Shown here one piece after another: positions 58,986 to 64,000 of a stretch of 64,000 nucleotides of DNA. Under the pieces are notes generated by a model. The model saw nothing but the letters and a program-made list of their open reading frames with translations, searched no databases and was not told the origin of the DNA. The first letter of the stretch is position 1, and the number at the start of each line of letters is the position of its first letter. Location: assembly GCA_033964015.1 (NCBI GenBank), contig CM066922.1, forward strand, positions 372,001 to 436,000, given 5' to 3'. This DNA comes from Scolanthus callimorphus (Eukaryota > Cnidaria > Anthozoa > Actiniaria > Edwardsiidae). The position numbers and the translations under genes were made by a program.

Positions 58986-61745
58986 TTAAGGGTTTTCATC
59001 AATAGGAATAAGTACCACCAATTTGTGAATTGGTCTGTCCACTGTCACAAATCCGTGTCCTTTATATTGTTTGACTGGTTCGCCTTGTCGAGGATTTTTA
59101 TATTGCAATTCGACTTTTCGAACTTTTCCATCTTTACTTGGGAATGTTTTGGTCACTCTACCAAACTTCCATTGTCCTCTAACTAAGTTCTTGTCAGATA
59201 TTAGGACAATATCTCCTTCCTTTACATTGCGCTGTGAGGTATGCCATTTTTGCCTTATGATCAAACTTGGAAAGTAGTCGATGGTCCATTTTTTCCAGAA
59301 ACGTGTTATGATAGCTTGAACGAATTCGTGTCGTTGCTTGAGTGAGACGTTTTCATTGAAAGGTCCTCCTGGTATTCTAGATGTTGAACGTCCGAGTAGT
59401 AAATCATTGGGACAAAGATACGTTCCATCTTCCACTGAGGTTGGGTGTCGTCCAATTGGTCGTTCGTTAACCAAATTTGCCGTTTCGAAACAAACAGTTT
59501 GCAATTCTGAGAAGGTCAAAACGCTTTCGCCGATTGCTACTTTCAATGCTCGCTTTACTGTTTTGATTAATGCTTCTGAGATGCCATTCTGCCAGGGTGC
59601 ATCTGCTGGAGTGAATTTCCATTCGAATCCCTCGATTACTCCAAAGGCTTCAAGTTCTTTCTTGTTCCAGTTTTTTGTTACATTTATGAGCTCATTGCTT
59701 GCAGCTACAAGCTGTGATCCGTTATCTGAGTAAACCTTTGATGGGTACCCTCGCAGGGCCACAAATCGTCTTAGCACCATCAGAAACTTGTCAGTGCTAT
59801 AGTCCGGAGCTATATCGATGTGGACTGCCCTGGATGCCAGGCAATTGAAGATGACACCATAGCCTTTTCCAAAGGTGCGTTTCTTTACCTCATCTCTTAT
59901 CTTCAATGGTCCAAATAAATCAATGGCTGTAGTATTCCATGCTGGAGCAGGTTTTAATCGTTCAGATGGGAGTTGTCCCATGATTTGATTGTTAGTTTTC
60001 TTATCGAGTTTTCTGCAGATAATGCATTGTGACTTGATCCTTTTCACTAATCGATGCAATTTGATGATCCAGAATCTGGCGCGAATCTTACTTGTGGTCG
60101 CTGATATACCAAGATGTCCTTGTTGGTGTATGTACTCTGCATAGAGTTTGGAAAATGGATGTGAATACGATAGTAGAATGATTTCACTTTTGTTGTAGCT
60201 CATTTCTACCCAATTCTCAACTCGATGTCCTACGACAAATATTCCATTTTCGTTTTTTCGAGGGCATAACCTCTTGTATCTCCCCTTTTCTATGTCGTTT
60301 TCCATATGACTCTGTACTTCCTTTATCCAAAACATCTGGGCTTTCAGTATATTTTCTGGCGTCAAAGGAGTTGCGATATTCTTGAAGGATACTTTGGGCG
60401 TTTTCTTGTACATGGCTAGTACGCGAGCTGTTACTTTCAATAATTTCGTGTAGCTTGAGAAGCGTTCGATGTTGATGCGTTTTACGAGATTGTCTGTGTT
60501 GTTTTTGGTTTGATGACTTGTGGTATGCATAATGATATCAGGTAATGTTTCTGCTTTGACAGTTTTGTCGATAGGCCATTCTTCCTCCGGGCGCTCTAAG
60601 AATTCTGGTCCCTTTTGCCAAATGCTATCTTTATTTAGGTCTTGTGGATTTTTTCCTCGTGTGAGCCAATCTGCTATGTTCTGTCCGCTTGGAATCCAAT
60701 ACCAATCATTGGCTTCAGTTCCTTCCTGGATCTCTCCCACTCTTATAGCGGCAAAACTATTGAATCCATAGTTGTCTTTGTGAATCATCGCTTGAACAAT
60801 CTGTGAGTCAACGATATGATAAAATCGCTGAAAATTGTATCTGCATTCCGCTGTGATTATATTCTTGAGTCTTTTGTTTATTACTGCGCCACATAGCTCT
60901 ATGCGATCTATCGAAATGCCCTTTATTGGTGCCAATCGGTTTTTAGATAACAACAAGTGACTTTGGAATTTTCCATTCGGTAATTCCCATCGAATGTATG
61001 CACATGCTCCATAAGCGTATTTAGAGCCATCACTGAATATCACTAATGTTGGGTCTTTGATTGAATTTTCTGCCTTTACGTATCTTTTGTTAGTGACTGT
61101 ATTCATATCACTCAGATCTTCAAAAAATCTTATCCAATTGTTTCTATGCTCTTCTGGAATCGTTTCGTCCCATCCTAATTGTGGTTCCTTGGTCCAAAGT
61201 TCTCTCATTAGTATTTTGGCGCGAATAGTAAATGGACCTGCAAGTCCTAAAGGGTCGTAAAGACTGTTAACTTGGCTGAGTATCATTCTTTTAGATAGCC
61301 TTTGTTCGGGGAGTGTTGGAATTGGTGTCGCTTGTCTTTTTCGCTTTCGTTTAGGAACGAGGTTCATCGTAACTTTGAATCTGAATTCATCACGAGTTGG
61401 ATCCCATGTGATACCGAGTACTTTCTCGATAGTTGAAGGAGTTATTTCTTTGTCGTTGATTTTCTCATTATTGGAGTATATCCATTCTTTCATTTTAAAG
61501 CCTCCTTTGTCGAGAAGCGTTTCGATTTTCTTTGTTAATTCCAAAGCTTCTTGCTTGTTTTTCACGCTGTCTATGATATCATCCATGTAGCTGTTTTCTT
61601 TGATGACCTTCGTAGTTTCGGGGTGATCTTTTTCTCCCATTTCTGCAGTCTTTCGTAATGCTACTGTTGCAATTGAGCCGGAAGGTTTATCACCAAACGA
61701 TACACGTTGTATGATGTACGTATCTGGTTCCTGTTTGGTATCCAT
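58986..61745 (-). CDS. BEL/Pao pol: RT palm, RNase H, integrase
   Basis: 919 codons. Order: RT motif C (ENSYMDDIID, residues ~50-58), thumb, RNase H (VIFSDGSKYAYGACAY, ~235), an HHCC zinc-binding integrase N-domain (HQQGHLGIS ... CIICRKL, ~540-580), integrase core with DDE residues in TAIDLFGP, KVYSDNGSQ and WQNGISEAL (~610-735), and a C-terminal DUF5641-like domain (GDIVLISDKNLVRGQWKFGR). Ends at the stop 58,986. It is the third frame of the element and lacks its own true start: the frame continues from the 61,661-62,479 frame through a one-base shift near 61,760. Catalytic residues are present. Confidence 0.9.
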   Translation of the reverse strand: MDTKQEPDTYIIQRVSFGDKPSGSIATVALRKTAEMGEKDHPETTKVIKENSYMDDIIDSVKNKQEALELTKKIETLLDKGGFKMKEWIYSNNEKINDKEITPSTIEKVLGITWDPTRDEFRFKVTMNLVPKRKRKRQATPIPTLPEQRLSKRMILSQVNSLYDPLGLAGPFTIRAKILMRELWTKEPQLGWDETIPEEHRNNWIRFFEDLSDMNTVTNKRYVKAENSIKDPTLVIFSDGSKYAYGACAYIRWELPNGKFQSHLLLSKNRLAPIKGISIDRIELCGAVINKRLKNIITAECRYNFQRFYHIVDSQIVQAMIHKDNYGFNSFAAIRVGEIQEGTEANDWYWIPSGQNIADWLTRGKNPQDLNKDSIWQKGPEFLERPEEEWPIDKTVKAETLPDIIMHTTSHQTKNNTDNLVKRINIERFSSYTKLLKVTARVLAMYKKTPKVSFKNIATPLTPENILKAQMFWIKEVQSHMENDIEKGRYKRLCPRKNENGIFVVGHRVENWVEMSYNKSEIILLSYSHPFSKLYAEYIHQQGHLGISATTSKIRARFWIIKLHRLVKRIKSQCIICRKLDKKTNNQIMGQLPSERLKPAPAWNTTAIDLFGPLKIRDEVKKRTFGKGYGVIFNCLASRAVHIDIAPDYSTDKFLMVLRRFVALRGYPSKVYSDNGSQLVAASNELINVTKNWNKKELEAFGVIEGFEWKFTPADAPWQNGISEALIKTVKRALKVAIGESVLTFSELQTVCFETANLVNERPIGRHPTSVEDGTYLCPNDLLLGRSTSRIPGGPFNENVSLKQRHEFVQAIITRFWKKWTIDYFPSLIIRQKWHTSQRNVKEGDIVLISDKNLVRGQWKFGRVTKTFPSKDGKVRKVELQYKNPRQGEPVKQYKGHGFVTVDRPIHKLVVLIPIDENP

Positions 61746-62479
61746 GTTTCGCCATAAGAAACGATGGTGTGTTGTTCAACTTCCTTTGTGTGAACTGTGT
61801 GATACATCTTTCGTATATCGCCAATAAAACCAACTTCGTTTTCTCTGAAACGTATGAGTATGCCGATAAGACTGTTCAATAAATCTGGTCCTTTGGCCCA
61901 GTAGTCATTTAAGACGTGGCCCATAAAGCTGGCACTGCTGTTGAATACTATCCTTACAGGAGTAGATTTGGAATCCGGTTTAAGGACTTCATGGTGACAT
62001 ATGTAGTAGAATGGTCCTTTGTGGGATTGCAGTTCAAGACGTGTGAGTTTACGTGCTACATTTCGCTGAATCATATCTTTGATTTGTTGGTCGTACGTTT
62101 TTGCGTGTTCTGGATTTTTTGCTAATCGTTTCTCAGTTGAAATGAGTCTTGCTACAGCAATATTTCGATTATTAGGAAGATCTTTGGGGTCCTTAATCCA
62201 AGGGTACTCCGCTGTCCAGTAGCGATTCTCGGTGTCGTACGTCAGATTTTTTTCGATGAGCTTTAATTCTCGTTCTTCCTTGAGAGTATAATTTTTTCCG
62301 CCAACGGCGCACTTTCCGCATTTACATCCACCGCATTTTGGGTTGCATTCAATACCGAGGTTCTCAATTTTATAGAAGTCTGAGATGGTAGTTGCCATAA
62401 CGTGTTCTACCACAGCAACTTCGAATGGTCGGTTTAGGTGATGATTTTTTTTATAGAGGGGTGATGTCCACCGATACAT
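61661..62479 (-). CDS. BEL/Pao pol: RT fingers
   Basis: 272 codons in a second frame. It has a cysteine-rich stretch (CNPKCGGCKCGKC), the RT fingers (PVRIVFNSSASFMGHVLND) and RT motif A (GFIGDIRKMYH) with its catalytic aspartate. It joins the gag/protease frame at its 5' side and the palm frame at its 3' side only through frame changes. Both changes are in the same direction (one base too few, or two too many). Confidence 0.85.
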   Translation of the reverse strand: MYRWTSPLYKKNHHLNRPFEVAVVEHVMATTISDFYKIENLGIECNPKCGGCKCGKCAVGGKNYTLKEERELKLIEKNLTYDTENRYWTAEYPWIKDPKDLPNNRNIAVARLISTEKRLAKNPEHAKTYDQQIKDMIQRNVARKLTRLELQSHKGPFYYICHHEVLKPDSKSTPVRIVFNSSASFMGHVLNDYWAKGPDLLNSLIGILIRFRENEVGFIGDIRKMYHTVHTKEVEQHTIVSYGETWIPNRNQIRTSYNVYRLVINLPAQLQQ

Positions 62480-63999
62480 CGACCAAATTGGTTTTTCAAC
62501 AATAGTAGATGTCCAGACTTTTGTTCTCTTTCAGGATGATAAGCAGCATATTGATAGCCAAGAAGTACATCAACTTCACCTGTTGGGCGCTCAATTTCTT
62601 CTTGTCTTACATTTTTGAATAACTTTGCGATATTTACCATATTGATATTTTGAATTTCTTTGGTTATTTTGTCAATTCCATAGACGTCAAAAAAGATTTG
62701 GTTTCCGTCCTTATCCTTGAGTAGTAATTTGTATTTGCGAGACTGGAGTTTTTCGATTTTTCCTCCGATTGCGGTAATTGTTAGCTCGATTTTTTGTCCT
62801 TGTAATTTCTCCTTTTTCGCGCGACTGTTTGTAATAAATGATAACGATGCCCCGCTGTCCCACATAACATTGAGGTATCCGTATCTCGATTTAATCTTTT
62901 GAATTTGGAGCAGACATTTTTGGTCCTGGACGTTATCACATGCGTTTGCTACTCCTGAAACTTGAGGTTCCGCTGATTCCGTTTGATCTGTTTGAGTGCT
63001 GCTCACACATATGTTTGCAGATCCTAAGGCTTGAGACTTAGTTTCGCTTTCCATCGTTGGTGCATCTTCATGAAGTGTAGGGTGGTGTTTTCCGGTGCAG
63101 TTGTTTTTTCCGCATCTTCTATTTCTATTGCATGTACGAGAATGATGGCCTGGTTTGAGACAAGACCAACAGGCGTTTTTGTCAATTAGTATTTGCTTTC
63201 GCTCTGCTATTGGTTTGGATAGATATAGGCGACAGTTGTTTGTCCAATGAAATCCCTTCTCATGTAAGAAACATTTAGGACGACGACGTTCTCGTGCATC
63301 GCTTGTGGTTTCATCATTTGCGTGATGTGCGGATCCTCTTACTGTTGGGACTGTTCCACGGACGTCAGCAGTTTCGTACTCGATCATTTTCTTTTGATCT
63401 AATAAAAATTTGAGTAATGGTGGGAATTTATTGGCCTTATCAATAGGGTCTACGCTAGTGCAAACAATTCTTGTCCATTCTCTCTTGATGTCTTGAGGAA
63501 GTTTCCTTTCAATGATGCTCACTGAACTTGTAGTAGTTATTTCATGTTCAAGTCCCAATCTTTTCAAATCTCGATAGCCGTCTTCCACTATGGTTATGAA
63601 TTCCAAGAGCTTCTTTGTTTCATTCCTTTTAATCACGTCAAAATTTTGGATTGCGTTGATAACGACATCTGTTACTTTTGTTGGATCCCCGTATTTGTTA
63701 TCTAGTCGAGCCCACATTTCCTCGAGGTCATCATCGACCATTTTGACGCATTCTAGAGGCTCCTTGTCCAAACATGAGCGTAGTACATACGGTGCATTAA
63801 TTTCGGAAACTGTCGGTATAACGTGTTTGAGAAAATCGCCTTTGAATTGCGGGTATGCTCTGATATTGACGTCGAAAGAAGGCATTCGGACTTTTTCCAT
63901 TCTAAGTGGAGTTACGGATTCCTTTGCGCGCGTTTTCGTTTCTTCGTTGCTTGTGGCGGACTCAATTTGACCGGAAATGTCAGTGTATTGCGCGTGCAA
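62434..63999 (-). CDS. BEL/Pao gag and aspartic protease, 5' end off the window
   Basis: 521 codons visible. A DUF1759-type gag domain (MPSFDVNIRAYPQFKGDF ... LDNKYGDPTKV, residues ~40-130) is followed by CCHC-like knuckles (CFLHEKGFHWTNNC; CWSCLKPGHHSRTC; CGKNNCTGKHHP, ~240-320) and a retropepsin-like protease with DSGAS (MWDSGASLSFIT, ~385) and a flap/second-strand motif VDVLLGYQYA. Together these define the DUF1759-zf-DUF1758 order unique to BEL/Pao. Confidence 0.9.
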   Translation of the reverse strand: MHAQYTDISGQIESATSNEETKTRAKESVTPLRMEKVRMPSFDVNIRAYPQFKGDFLKHVIPTVSEINAPYVLRSCLDKEPLECVKMVDDDLEEMWARLDNKYGDPTKVTDVVINAIQNFDVIKRNETKKLLEFITIVEDGYRDLKRLGLEHEITTTSSVSIIERKLPQDIKREWTRIVCTSVDPIDKANKFPPLLKFLLDQKKMIEYETADVRGTVPTVRGSAHHANDETTSDARERRRPKCFLHEKGFHWTNNCRLYLSKPIAERKQILIDKNACWSCLKPGHHSRTCNRNRRCGKNNCTGKHHPTLHEDAPTMESETKSQALGSANICVSSTQTDQTESAEPQVSGVANACDNVQDQKCLLQIQKIKSRYGYLNVMWDSGASLSFITNSRAKKEKLQGQKIELTITAIGGKIEKLQSRKYKLLLKDKDGNQIFFDVYGIDKITKEIQNINMVNIAKLFKNVRQEEIERPTGEVDVLLGYQYAAYHPEREQKSGHLLLLKNQFGRCIGGHHPSIKKIIT

Positions 64000-64000
64000 T

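Noticed and set aside
59338..63970. Plus-strand frames of 60-131 codons
   Set aside because: Antisense shadows of the BEL/Pao pol and gag frames.

Overview
The window is animal nuclear DNA. It has spliced genes with GT-AG introns of 0.1-9.7 kb, an AT-leaning base composition, and a very dense load of short palindromic transposons, minisatellites and retroelements. Gene content (myosin VI, a FAAH2-type amidase, an intronless class A GPCR, BEL/Pao and PIF/Harbinger relics) and repeat style suggest an anthozoan cnidarian (sea anemone or coral). The phylum is an inference; nothing here proves it.

Layout. (1) 1-37,450, plus strand: the 3' two thirds of a myosin VI gene. Twenty exons join in frame to 769 codons, from the motor domain through converter, reverse-gear insert, IQ motif and charged helix to the cargo-binding tail and stop. 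The 5' exons lie left of the window. The 9.7-kb intron 17,146-26,849 holds an intronless GPCR on the opposite strand (18,740-19,879), a Harbinger transposase relic whose HTH codons have become a 62-bp minisatellite, and large tandem arrays. (2) 37,451-41,921: intergenic, with small repeats only. (3) 41,922-44,261, minus strand: a two-exon FAAH2-like amidase, complete except for one extra base in exon 2. (4) 44,262-52,936: mobile-element territory. It holds a TAA-flanked poly-G MITE, a 1.26-kb gag-only LTR retrotransposon with identical LTRs and a tRNA-Phe primer site, and a Mutator-like element with ~215-bp inverted repeats that encloses a CRE-rich satellite element. (5) 52,937-56,442: a 3.5-kb element with GGGAC inverted repeats and a TTA duplication, carrying a zinc finger plus virus-type (A32-like) packaging ATPase gene broken by one frameshift. 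(6) 56,443-63,999: more GGGAC-end elements, then a BEL/Pao retrotransposon on the minus strand that runs off the right edge (gag/protease, RT, RNase H, integrase; two frameshifts).

Themes. Three minisatellites grew out of functional sequence: a splice donor with its exon end in myosin VI, the HTH codons of a transposase, and a 17-bp array ending at a myosin VI splice acceptor. About 128-bp units built round the palindrome TGACGTCATCGATGACGTCA occur in four separate arrays. Many MITEs are bounded precisely by target-site duplications (TTAA, TTA/TAA, 5 bp, 9 bp). The most unusual object is the TIR-bounded element carrying a zinc-finger/packaging-ATPase gene.
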